Positions 12,155-22,662 of a stretch of DNA of 64,000 nt are shown here, one piece after another. The stretch is taken from the NCBI GenBank assembly GCA_007922195.1, contig ML682005.1, positions 30,907,042 through 30,971,041 on the forward strand. Reading direction: 5' to 3'. The DNA comes from Podocnemis expansa (taxonomy: Eukaryota; Chordata; Testudines; Podocnemididae). The notes beneath the pieces are model-generated. The model worked only from the letters and a program-made list of their open reading frames with translations, did not search any database and was not told the DNA's origin. The position numbers and the translations under genes are program-made. The stretch's first letter is position 1. Each line of letters opens with the position of its first letter.

Positions 12155-13385
12155 GCATGGGAATGTAGAGCTAGAAAGGGCTTCAAGAACCAGTCTAGTC
12201 TACCTTATCACGCCACACTGAGGAAGAACCAAATATATCTACACCACTCCTGAAATTCTTTTGAAAAGTTCTCAAAAACTTTCAATGACAAGGATTCCAC
12301 AACCTCTTTTGGAAGCCTATTCCAATGCTTAAGGACCATTATAGTAAGAAAAATAATCTAGATAATACTTAGTTCTGCTTTGAGTGCAGGGGATTAGACA
12401 AGAAGTCTGCTCAATGTCTTCTATGATTTGATGAATGTTTTTCCTATTATCTAATATACATCTGCCTTGCTTCTGACTAAGCAAGTTATTTCTTGACTTC
12501 CTTCAGTGGACATGCAGAACAACCAATCAATCAACATTCTCTTTATAATAGCCTTCAATATATCTGAAGACTTTTTATCATGTCATGCCTTCAACCTTCT
12601 CCTTCTATGCTAGACATATCGCATTCCGTCAGTCTTTCTTCAGAGATTATTGCTCTGTACTCCAAACCCTTTATTTTTGTTGCTTGTCTCTGGATTCCCT
12701 CCAGCTTCTCCACATCTTCTTTAGAACTGAACATAGTACTCCCACTAAGGTTTCATCAGGACAGAATCCAATAGGATAATCATGACACACAGAATACTCT
12801 CTTAATTTGCTCTACAAAATTAGCTTTTTGGAGGAGGGGGAGAGCAACTACGTCGCACTGGCAGCTTTTATTCACTTTCTTTTCCACTATAACCCTGAGA
12901 TCTTTTCCTGCAGTACTACTGCCTACCTAGTTATTATTCACTGAGTAGCTGTGCATTTGATTTTTTTTTTCCTTCCCACATGTAGCACTTTGCACTTGTC
13001 TGCATTGACTCTTGTCTTGGTGATTTCAGACCAAATAACCAGCCTGTCAGTCAGGGTGAATTATAATGATGTTCTCCAAACCATTTGTAACCCTTCCAAG
13101 TTTGGTGGAATCCACAGATTTTATATGCATGCTCTCCACATCATTATTCCATGTCATTAATGAAAATATTGACTAGTACCAAACCTAGGACAAACCCCTT
13201 TGTAACCTTAGTAGATACCCTCCCTAGTTTGGTGACAAACCAATAATTACTAGCCTTTCTGTATCACAATGCAACCATTTATAGTAAATTTACCTTGTAA
13301 TAAATTAATCTAAGCACCTTCCCCTGACTTAGATATAATATTTTTAGTCATGTCCCACCCGAGTGTCTAAGTCAAAGAACTGAGA
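12155..13385 (-). mobile_element. Old CR1-type LINE fragment
   Basis: On the plus strand this stretch reads as the familiar antisense of a CR1 reverse-transcriptase region. It includes GATTCCACAACCTC, TCTGGATTCCCTCCAGCTTCTCC, a phrase like 'actttgcacttgtctgcattgactcttg' and 'atattgactagtaccaaacctaggac', in the usual CR1 order. The coding strand is therefore minus. No long frame survives, and the copy is strongly diverged and truncated at both ends. The assignment rests on remembered similarity to sauropsid CR1 copies; a repeat-library search would settle it. Confidence 0.75.
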
Positions 13386-13689
13386 CATATAGGTTGATCA
13401 GCATTGAAACTGCCAGAATCTAGTATTTTCTTTAATGAAATCTTATTTATTTACAAAGAATGAGCAAATTCTTACTTCTGAAACACAGGAGGAAACCAAA
13501 TGTAAAAGGAGTACTTTCTTTACTTGAAGTTCCAAGCTGCTCTTGCACAATCTTATATTTTGGCAGAGATATTGTTATTATTATGTCGCAAACTGAAGAA
13601 GAGGGTGTTGATTGAAAGTAGGGTGTTATCTGGGGTACGACAGTGTATAGAGAAGTCTTTTCCTTTGTTTGTGTTCAGCCTTGTTTGTA

Positions 13690-14160
13690 TGTATTGAGGG
13701 TTGTTGTAGACATGTCAGTCCCAGGGCATTAGAGAGATAAGGTGGTTGAGATAAAATCTTTTATGGAATACCTTATATTGGAAGTAGATACATCCATGGC
13801 ATGTAATTCATTCATGGATGTAATCCCATGTTCTGGGCATCCCTAACCTTAGACTGCCAGAAACCGGGAGTGGCTTCCATGGGTGAATCCCTTATTTATT
13901 GCCAATTCTGGTCATTCCCTGAGGCATCTGTGATTGAACAGTCAAAAGACAAGATACTGGGCTAGAGAGACCTCTGATGTTACTCTCTATGGTCATTCTT
14001 CTGATCAATCTCTGTTGGTGAGAGAAAGAAGTTGCAGGCCTTACAGACTTCTGAAGAACTTGGTCCAATAAAAGATATTTCCTCACCCACCTTGTCTGTA
14101 TATGTTTAGAGATATCATTAGCCAAACCTACCTCAACTGATGACTGGAGTGGGCAGTTCA
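13690..14160. mobile_element. Possible second PLE-like repeat with inverted halves
   Basis: GTTGTTGTAGACATGTCAG at the left and CCAATAAAAGATATTTCC with TCACCCACCTTGTCTG at the right belong to a common sauropsid interspersed repeat. Its halves face each other here: GATAAGGTGG near 13738 against CCACCTTGTC near 14088. In better copies that I recall, the region TCTGAAGAA...GAAAGC resembles a hammerhead, but it is too decayed here to support one. Classification is tentative. Confidence 0.4.
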
Positions 14161-14726
14161 TACCTATGCTGAAATAAAACTGTTGGCTTTGAACTCTGAG
14201 TTAGCAGTGGTTGCAAATGCAACAACAAGCATTGATTATCTGCTTTGTTCAGTTTGTAAGGTAACCTGTGGGTCAGCTGGCTGGCCCTGAAAACTTCCTA
14301 ACAAAAACCAATAAAAAATAACTAAATAGATTTTATTTAACCAGAATATCTTCAAACTTTAAAGTTACCCCTGAAGATTGCAGGTTAAATTTGGTCTATT
14401 ATGCTCCTTGTCTGTAAAGCCAGTGGATATGGCCAGCTGGGAGATCTCCATGTGGGAAAGAGCTGATATAATGACTCAGTGCAACACCCGTCACAGCTAT
14501 GCCATATAGGGGCACAACCAGAGAAAGGTTGCATGACTGGAACACCTTTACTGATCTCACTATTCCCTGCTGCCAAATTGCATAACTTTGTGAACATCTC
14601 AACATAACTTACAGTAGTCTTTTGACCAGCTAGGTTTACAACAAGCCCCAGTGCCATGTCTCCACTGTCTTTCCACGGGAGGGTTTGGATATCAGAAGTT
14701 CATCTGACTCCAAGTGAGGTCACCTA
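14161..14726. other. Unassigned sequence
   Basis: I see no gene or repeat here. Two overlapping short minus-strand frames near 14385-14657 have no recognisable domain. Confidence 0.5.
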
Positions 14727-15085
14727 GGCTATGTCTACACTAGAGGGCTCTATTAAGTCGACTTAATAAAGTCTACTTTAAGTCAACTTTATTAAGTTGA
14801 CTTAGTGAGTCCACACGTCTCTTAGGATGTCTTAACAAAGATGGCTAAGTTGACTTAAGAAAGTGTCCTAACAAAAGCATTTGTTGCTTAGGTCAACTTT
14901 ATTAAGTCGACTTAAGCAGGCATATGTTATTAGATAGGGTTCCTTATGTTGACTTAGGTGACCACATTTCATTACATTGAATTCAAGTCAACTTAATTCC
15001 TAAGTCAACTTAAAGAGTGAGAGGTATTAAGTCAACTTGAGGAAGCCCTTAAGTCAACTTCATAAATGCCAAATGTGTCCATGGC
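14727..15085. mobile_element. Palindromic element, TTAAGTCGACTTAA type
   Basis: It begins GGCTATGTCTACAC, the same terminus as the TTATTTCGAAATAA elements, but its repeated internal word is TTAAGTCGACTTAA and its decayed forms (AAGTCAACTT, AAGTTGACTT). A degraded right terminus, ATGTGTCCATGGC, lies near 15072-15084. Related words continue to about 15125, so the right edge is uncertain. No coding sequence. Confidence 0.7.
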
Positions 15086-15175
15086 TTTGCTTAAGTCAAC
15101 TTAAGCCTCCTTAAGTCAATGTAAGGCCCTCAATACCCTTAATGAGTTCAACTGAGCCCAATAAATCCTCAGTAA

Positions 15176-15461
15176 AGCCAAGTCTACACTGACAGTGACA
15201 AATCCACTGTTTTAATTTCAGTCTTTCCAGTTCAACTGAGCAGTGAGGGAAGACCCACTCAGTTACTCCAGAAGCCAACACTGCTCTCTCAAGAAGATTA
15301 GTGCTGAATCAAAGGGAGGGCATTTCATTTGATTCAGCACAGTGGAGATGCCATGGTAAGTAGACATTAGGAAGTCAAAGGAAGATACACAAGCCATTTT
15401 ACTTGGCTTGCGTATATCCCTTCTACTTCAGCCAAATTCCGTGACCAGTGCGGACCTGGCC
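15176..15461. mobile_element. Small element with TAA duplication
   Basis: The left end is AGCCAAGTCTACACTG. The right end, read in reverse complement, is GGCCAGGTCCGCACTGGTC. The block is flanked by TAA on both sides (15173-15175 and 15462-15464). At 286 bp it has no coding capacity. The terminus resembles that of the GGCTATGTCTACAC elements, so the same transposase could have mobilised it. Confidence 0.7.
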
Positions 15462-15464
15462 TAA

Positions 15465-16747
15465 ATGTCTGTGCTCTTTAATTGGGCAAAAAAAGCCAGC
15501 AGCTCGTCCATTAAGCCTCGTAGCAATAGCCCCACAGTGGCTGCACCCAGCCTGATTCCTGCAGAAGACCTTGCTCTAACCTGTGCCTGTTCCCCTTCCA
15601 CCCTAAACCCTACCTTCCTGAGAACTCGTGACTCCAACCATTGACTTGTCTCAAGACCATAACTTCAGCTCTGCCTTTTGGTTTTGTTCTGGTTCCTGAT
15701 TCTGATCATTAACTTGTCCCCCAAGCATCCACTGCCTTTTATTTTTAATCAAGCCACTAGGCCATACTTTCTTCTGACCACTAGGTTGCACTGCCTACAC
15801 CCTGCTGTGTTATACTTGGGCTTGTCCACTAAAAGATAAGAGGGACTTTTCCTGCACAGCATGGTGCTATGGTCCAGAGTACAGAAACTCATCTGGCTTC
15901 TTGTTGCCAGGGCTTGTATCTGGTCCTGGATGGCTACATTCTAGTCATGTGGCATGGAAATCTGAGCTGACAGTAACATCATGAGTCTGACCCAGCTTTT
16001 CAGACATTATTGGGATCCTGTGGGCTCACATCACCATGCCACCTGACGAGAATGTTGCTGTATAACCCAGACATTGTCTTTTTCCTCTCTCCCCAATTCT
16101 AGTGTCCCCCTTCTGTGAGCTCAGGCTGCCACACCCAATAAATGTGATGGGGATTGTGCCTAGTTTCATGGTTTTCTTTACCAATATTTTCCTCAAGTTT
16201 CTGTTGTGAGCACAGTTATAGCCCATGAATTAGTCACAAGTGGGATCAGTAATTAATCTGTTCACAGGCACTGGGGAGCACTGTTGATGATGCTAATCAA
16301 GAATGCACTACAGATCTACTCTCCGTGCCTTCCTGCAAGGTCCCAACATGCCACCAAATGTGTCATGGAATTTTGCTGCCTGGCTGCAGACACTCAGTAG
16401 AAGAGGGCCATGCAATGACACTATTTCAGGCAGGGACTCAAAGAGTCCATTGAAGGTCATGAATCTTCACGTAACCCAGGAGGCTTCCTTGTTTTTTGTA
16501 ATAGACTGGATTTGGATTGATGATTGACTAACAAACTGTGATCAAGAAAAATAACATGTCACCTGATCCTTCCTGGCCAGAATGCAATTGGATTTGCTGT
16601 ATGAGGGAAACCACATCAAACCAGGGCATGCTGGTGCACACTCAGCCTCCCCGGTGCTATATTTGAGGCATAAAGGTGCTAATAGTCACATTTTACAGAT
16701 ATAGAACTGCAGAGCACAGACTAAATTGTTTCAGTCCTAGGTCACAC
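15465..16747. other. Unassigned sequence, possibly old LTR material
   Basis: No gene is recognised. The pyrimidine-rich stretch near 15560-15860, with repeated TTCTGATCATTAACTTG-like phrases, has the texture of decayed LTR or LINE 3' sequence, but I cannot assign it. Confidence 0.35.
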
Positions 16748-16750
16748 ATT

Positions 16751-17150
16751 GGGTATGTCCACATCTCTTTTATTTTGAAATAACACTGGTTATTTCGAAA
16801 TAAAAAAGATTAGGTCCACACGATGTTTTCTTATTTTGAAATGACAGGCTCTGTCATTTCAAAATAAGAACCGTCATTTCAAAACAGCTAAAACCCCATT
16901 CATTTCGAAACTGCTGTTATTTTGAAATGGTTATTTCGAAATAAAGCCATTTGGATATGTTTTTTCGAAACAACACCACTGTTTCGAAACAACATGTCCA
17001 AATGGCCTTATTTCAAAATAACAGCCATTTCATAAGCAGGCTTTCCCTTAATTCAAATTAACATTTTCTTAATTCAAAATAACTCATTTTGAAATAACTT
17101 TATTTTGAAATAACTCATTTCGAAATAACAATCTATGTGTGGACATAGCC
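16751..17150. mobile_element. Palindromic element, TTATTTCGAAATAA type
   Basis: The ends are GGGTATGTCCACA and TGTGTGGACATAGCC. ATT flanks both sides (16748-16750 and 17151-17153). This 400-bp copy lacks the GC-rich core and is almost entirely made of TTATTTCGAAATAA words. Several still have the central CG intact, so it is a comparatively young or well-preserved copy. Confidence 0.88.
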
Positions 17151-17303
17151 ATTAAGTCTGTGGCAAACGGGGAGCTACATTTAACCGCATCAGGTCTCTG
17201 ACTAGCACTAGGTCATCTTTCACCATAACTGTTTCCTGGTCTCCACTTCTATACCACCCAACAGTTAAATTAGTCAATTTTTATAACCTTAGGTCCATAG
17301 CAA

Positions 17304-18140
17304 TGTAACACTCACATGGCCAGATTGAGTCTGCCTTGTAGGCGGCTCTGGCCAGCAAAGGGTGTGTGCGGGAACACAGCAAGGAGAGCCCCTTTGTCCC
17401 AGGGGCACCTGTTCCAAACCCCCAGAGTGACCACACACACACTGGGATAGCACAGGGATAATGGGAATGAGGAAGGTTTATTTACAGAGTTGCAAAGGGG
17501 AAACCAACAGGGGAGATGGTGCAGCAGTACCACAGAGTAACAGCTAACACAGGGCCCTGCAAGGCCCAACAATAGAGCAGGCTGGAGGCAGATGTGAGCT
17601 CTGCTTCTGCACCATGAGCTCAGGAGTCCCAGCACAGTTCCAGTCCAGAGTTCACTCCAGCAACTCCTAGTCTTTGATGCCAGCACTTTCCCAGCAAAAG
17701 AAAACCCTCTGATGCCTCTTCTGCTGCTCTCTGCGAACCCAGGGTGGCACCCTTCCCACTTAACTACAACCTCCCCCCTGAGTTCCAGGTGCTGTACTCA
17801 TGGCCCCACAGCTCCAGATGGCCAGTCACTGGATGCTGCTCTGTCCTTGGGTGACTCTCCCCAGCACAATGTCCTTCTGTGGGTGCTGGTCTGGCATCCC
17901 AGGTCAGCCGCTCTGTCTTCCCTGGCTTCAGGCAGGGTCTCTCCCTGTGCTTTCTCCCCAGGCCTCTGGCTGCAGCTCCAGCCCCCCTCCTCAGCTCCAC
18001 AAACCCTCTCCCACAGGGCAAAGATTTAAAGGAACCATGCTCCTTAAAACCCCAGAGGGGTTACAGCAGTAAAAGGCAGTAACTTTTCTTTAGTTAAGAC
18101 TGCAACCATTAAAAAGTCCTATTTTAGTATCTCTGTGACA
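17304..18140 (-). mobile_element. Probable solo LTR, 837 bp
   Basis: On the plus strand the block begins TGTAACACTCACATGG and ends TCTCTGTGACA. On the minus strand it therefore starts TGTCACAGAG and ends GTTACA, as an LTR would. No convincing target duplication is visible and no retroviral coding sequence follows. The strand is inferred from general resemblance to sauropsid retroviral LTRs and is uncertain. Confidence 0.55.
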
Positions 18141-18252
18141 TTGAATAGTTTTGTCTTGGAAAACAATCTGACTTTAAAAGTTCTAAATTTATACTGAAGG
18201 AAAAGTAGATAATTTCATAAGTTTTGAACAGTCAAATTGTTTGAGTAATAGG

Positions 18253-19015
18253 TGTCAAGGCTGTTTCCCCACTCTGAGTCAGAAGGTGGGGGCCTGCAAC
18301 AGACCTTAAAAGCCACTGGCCTTAACACCTGGTCTTAAAACTCTCCAAGGCCTCCAATTCCTGGCCTTGGAGTGGTATCACTGCCACCACCCAAATGCAA
18401 AAACCTCTTGAAACCCAGGAAAGTGCACTTGGGAATTCCTTCCTGCGAGGTCTCCTCAATCACTTTTATTCCTCTCTCAGGAGAGCGACTGAACCCCAGC
18501 TGGAATATCAGCTGGAAATGGAACAGAATCCCCTTTAGTAGCCGGCTATGCAGTCTGAGGCACATGCACACAAACCTCTTGCCTTTCAGAACACAGAACC
18601 AGAGCTTAGTTAAAAGGTAAAATCTTTAATTAAAAAGAACAAATAAGAAACACAGAGTTGCTTCTCCGGGCTTTAACTTAGGTAGTTACAGGGTAGTGGG
18701 AGGGGGTACGTGTGCTCAGCACAGAGAGATTCAAAAACAAAGTAATACCCTGACCACGTCTAAGTAAACATTCCTTGTTCTACTCATGCCTAGTCAGTAA
18801 CAAATGTAGCTTATCTTTGGTAAGGATGTTTCTGGATCCTTCTTCAGGCCTTTCTACCTGGCCTCTTCCTGATCCTTGCAGCAGAGCTCTGCTGCATCCA
18901 GACAGGAACAGGCAAGGCTGCTACTCCAATTCAAAAACCTGTGCTTTGTTCCTATTGGCTCCCCTGGGACTCACTGACCCAGTGTGTTAACCCCTTCCTC
19001 TGCACAGTTACTACA
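18253..19015 (-). mobile_element. Solo LTR with 5-bp duplication
   Basis: The plus strand starts TGTCAAGGCTG and ends GTTACTACA. A perfect ATAGG duplication flanks it (18248-18252 and 19016-19020), which defines a 763-bp insertion with TG...CA ends. A second, truncated copy of the same family lies at 52225-52500. No internal retroviral genes are adjacent. Minus-strand orientation is a tentative inference. Confidence 0.85.
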
Positions 19016-19020
19016 ATAGG

Positions 19021-21552
19021 TCATTCAAAAATTATGGTATTTGAATTTGTTTAATCTCTGCCTCCCTCAAACTGAAAAATGATTTGTCATTCCCCATTTC
19101 AAATTTTTCTTGTAGTTAGATCCCATCATAAAATGTTACATTGGCTAGTTGAAAAGAAAATAGGCCATCCACCAACACAGTACTCTCTCTTCATTACTCA
19201 GTTCTCCGGTCAAGTCTAAACACACCCTTTTTCCCTTTATGGGATACCAAAGGTTCCACCATGCAAGCTGCCTGGATACCACTTCAGACATTCTTCAGTT
19301 CCACCTTTAGATTCTGAGCCTCTTCACAGTGGCTGGTAGGTGAACCCAGATCCACCCACAACTCCAGGCACACTATTAATATCACTTCAGTTCTGCTCCA
19401 TCTCAATTGCCATTTCCCTAGGCATCTTCCTACCCACCTCTCTATCTCCTGGTCTAACTCTTGTCCTTATCACTGGAGAATCTTCTGCTCCCTCTGACTA
19501 CTTCAGCCCCCTTAGCTTCTTGCCAGACTGCTCCAGGGTAGGATCCCAAGTCTTATTTTCTTCCTGGACTCTGACCATCTCACTTCTCTGTAGAGGGTAT
19601 CTGTAGGCCCATTCCCTGGAACATTGTTCTTCCTCTGACTTCTTGGCCTTATAATTCTACCTCAGTTCCTTCCCTGGCTGGGCTGCTTCTGCCATTATCA
19701 AGTCCTGGCTGCCTTCCAACTTTAGCATTTAAGGTTAATTGGTTCCATTTGGCCCACATCAACCTGTCAGGGCATTTGTGGGGTGAACACCCCATCACAC
19801 TTGGTCACACCAGTTGTCATAATTTGAACTGTCACCTCTTATTAAGTGTCATTATAGGTATTAAGCGTCAGTAGAGTACGTAGCACAAAGGGGCACCAAT
19901 GCTTTGGGTGCTATAATAGTACAAGAAGGGCAAGTTCCTGTCACTTCTGACTAGGTAATAGGGCAACTCAAAATAACATAAATATTGCCCTAAATAATAA
20001 AGATCCAATTCTGCTCTCATGTATCGTCAATGGGGTTGCATAGATATAGGATTTGATTTAATAGTATCCATTTTCAGATGACTCTGAAGTATAACGATTT
20101 TTTATTGTAACTTAGTTCTCAGTTTTGCTTTTTATATTTCATAAGACTGAAAAAGACTGTTCATGACAGATTAAGGGAAGCTTTTTCTTCTTCACATATA
20201 TGGAAGCTTCAGAACTGCATTTTAGGAATTGCAGCTGTCTCCTTGATCTTTGACATTTTGACAGATTCTTTCATGGTTGTTATTAAATCAACCCTTAGCA
20301 TTACCTTTTCTTTCAAAGTTCTAAAACCTTCACATAGCAAGAAGATAGCCCACTTTTCAAATATGCCACAAAAGACACAAAGCAAGAGGAAATCATTAAA
20401 ATATTTACACTAGAAAAGCCAAAAGGGGACATTTGAGATGAGAACTGCTCCCATCATTCAAATGCTCTTTTTATTTAGTGAGACAGATGTAGTCACACAT
20501 AAAAAGGTTACCGGAAGGTGAAAATACATGCAAAAGTATCTCAAAAACTTATAAATACATCTGTATGTATACACCGTTGACTAAATAATTCTAAATGTAT
20601 GCACAAATAGATGCATTTTATTTATATATACGATTGTTATTCTTGTACCCATGTCAGTGTCTGCAATGTCCCTTTTTTATTCTTGAACCAAAAACATAAA
20701 GAAGGAATACTTGCTATAAATAGCTTCTTGAGAAGACATCAGGCACATTTTTAGGTATACTCTCAGGGCAGAGATCTTTCTAGAACACACCGCTGTGTGG
20801 GTGCTATGGATTTATAGTTTAAGTCTTCAGGGGGACATGACTGGTGAAACCAAGGAACACAGACAAATTTTGCATAGGATTCTAAACATCATTACTCTTT
20901 ATTTAGATAGCATGAAGAGACACAAATTAGACAAAATGATAAATACATCTGTACATATTTCCCTTCCTTATCACTCTGGAAGATTCTTGGGGCTTTAGCA
21001 GAGCTTTGTAAGTAGCTAGATTTGTCTCCAGTTGCTTTAACAGTTATTTTTAGCTAAGTAACTTGAAAAATAGTCAAATCTAGCTACAAATTCTCCAAAT
21101 AAGGAACACTGCATCTCATCCAGAAAATGGAGGGCACAGTCTGGTTTGGTCTCATCTCATTTGACTGTACATGCATTTGTTCATCCAGAGAGATGGTCAA
21201 TCTTCTTTCCTTCTTGCCTCCCTCTCTAAAAATAGCTGATGGAAGACCCTCTCCTTGGTAACCTCAGTTTCTTTTATCAGGCAATTCCTTGACTGATTTT
21301 GTCGAGAGATCAAAATCCCTTAGTAGGTGATTAGTTAGCTTATTTACCAGCCCACTTGGGCAGATTGGTTCTTCTGATCTGCAGCCAACTCATTATCCAA
21401 TTCTTTATCTATTTAAACAGAAGATCACCAAGGTTTAATAATCCTCTTTTGTAAACCCAGCATCCTTAGAATTCCAGTCCAACATTTAGATAAAATGGAA
21501 TGGAAATAAAGCCCACATTAAAAGTGGAGTCTGCAATCTGATAGAAATACTC
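19021..21552. other. Mostly unassigned; possible LTR fragment at 19150-19800
   Basis: No gene is recognised. 19150-19800 is pyrimidine-rich and ends with GGTGAACACCCCATCACAC. On the minus strand that reads as a TGTGATGGGG start, typical of an LTR edge, but I find no matching far end. 19810-21550 is AT-rich background without a clear feature. Confidence 0.4.
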
Positions 21553-21623
21553 ATAGGCTGTGTTCACCGTTGTTTCAAATTAAAAGTTGACATGTCCAGA
21601 TGATGTTTCCTTATTTTGAAATT

Positions 21624-22140
21624 AATGTTCCCCGTAAGCTGCGCTGGCGCACTGCAGCGCAGCCCGCGACAGCCACCAGCGCAGGGAAGGCTGCTGGCAG
21701 CACACTGCCGGCAGCCAAAGTCCTTCAGCAGAGCTCCTGTGGAGCAGGGAATTTTGAAAACTCCTGCCCAGAGAAGCTCTAACGGAGCATGCCCAGAAAA
21801 TCTGAGCATGCTCCGTAGAGCTTCTCTGGCCCAGGAGTTGTGGCTGGGCCCTGCCGCTCCAGTCCAGCCCCAAGGTAAGTTTGTGAGGGCTGGGGGGGCC
21901 ACCGCGAGTGGGGGGGGGCTGCTGCTGGGAGCGGGGGGGCTGTCAGGAGCAGGGGGATGAGTGGGCGGGTGATGCTGGGAGCAGGGGGGGCTGCTGCCAG
22001 GAGCGGGTGGGGCTGTCAGGAGTGGGGGGGGTGCCGCCAGGATTGGCGGGGGGGCTGCGCAGCAGGCCCCATTGGTGGGGGAGGTAGCACAGCGAGCAAC
22101 AGGAGTTGCTCAGCTGCCCTCTCCCCTTAGAGGGAACATT
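21624..22140. mobile_element. Nested CAATGTTCCC-family element
   Basis: AATGTTCCCCGTAAGCTG at the left and CCTTAGAGGGAACATT at the right are the inverted ends also seen at 3813-3968. The interior is GC-rich, with runs of G and a short inverted repeat around TGAGCATGCTCC near 21803. It sits inside the palindromic element and so inserted after it. Confidence 0.75.
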
Positions 22141-22224
22141 GTTCGAAAGAAGGAGCTCCCTTATTTCAAAATAAGGAAAACCATTTTGATATAATAATAC
22201 CTCGAAATAACCCTGTCTGGCTCT

Positions 22225-22257
22225 GTTATATTGATATGTCCTACATATCAGTATAAC
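22225..22257. repeat. Conserved internal hairpin of the palindromic family
   Basis: GTTATATTGATATG is followed after six bases by its near complement CATATCAGTATAAC. The same hairpin appears at 45363-45395 and 61568-61600 in other members, always between palindromic arm and GC-rich core. Confidence 0.8.
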
Positions 22258-22662
22258 AAAATGACCTCCTCCCAGGGTCCCATGCACCCTGGGAGGAAGC
22301 CGCACACTCCCCCTCAGCACCCTGACCAGGGTGCTGAGGGAAGGAGCAGGGGGGTGCCTGCTGCCCTCCTGCTGCTGGCAAGCCCCCCTGCCTGGGGGCT
22401 TTTTCCTCTGCCTGGCTCTCCATGTGAAAGCCAGGCAGGGGATTGGCTGGCAACATGGCCCTGCCATGGGGCCATGTTGCCACACCTCTCAGGGTGCCCC
22501 TCTCCTGAATCAAAATAGCAAGTTCTGTGTCAGGACTTGCTATTTCAATGTGATTGTTTTCCTTAATTCGATTTAACTGAAATCAAATTAAAGATTTTAT
22601 TTCAAGTTAGCTTATTTCAAACTAACTTATTTTGAAATGAGCAGCTATGTGTGAACATAGCC

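Larger units (their letters stand above)
21556..22662. mobile_element. Large palindromic element, TTATTTCGAAATAA type
   Basis: The terminus GGCTGTGTTCACC at the left is matched by GTGTGAACATAGCC at the right, with ATA and ACA as the flanking triplets. The 1.1-kb copy contains the nested element at 21624-22140, a GC-rich core, and a conserved TATA-rich hairpin at 22225-22257. The segment GGCAACATGGCCCTGCC near 22450 recurs at 62020 and, in altered form, at 44430. No transposase is encoded, and the reading frames in the core are compositional. Confidence 0.85.

Noticed and set aside
14800..15120. A CRISPR-like array, because a short word recurs at intervals
   Set aside because: The TTAAGTCGACTTAA words are palindromic, unevenly spaced and inside a transposon with inverted ends in vertebrate DNA. 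They are not direct repeats with unique spacers.
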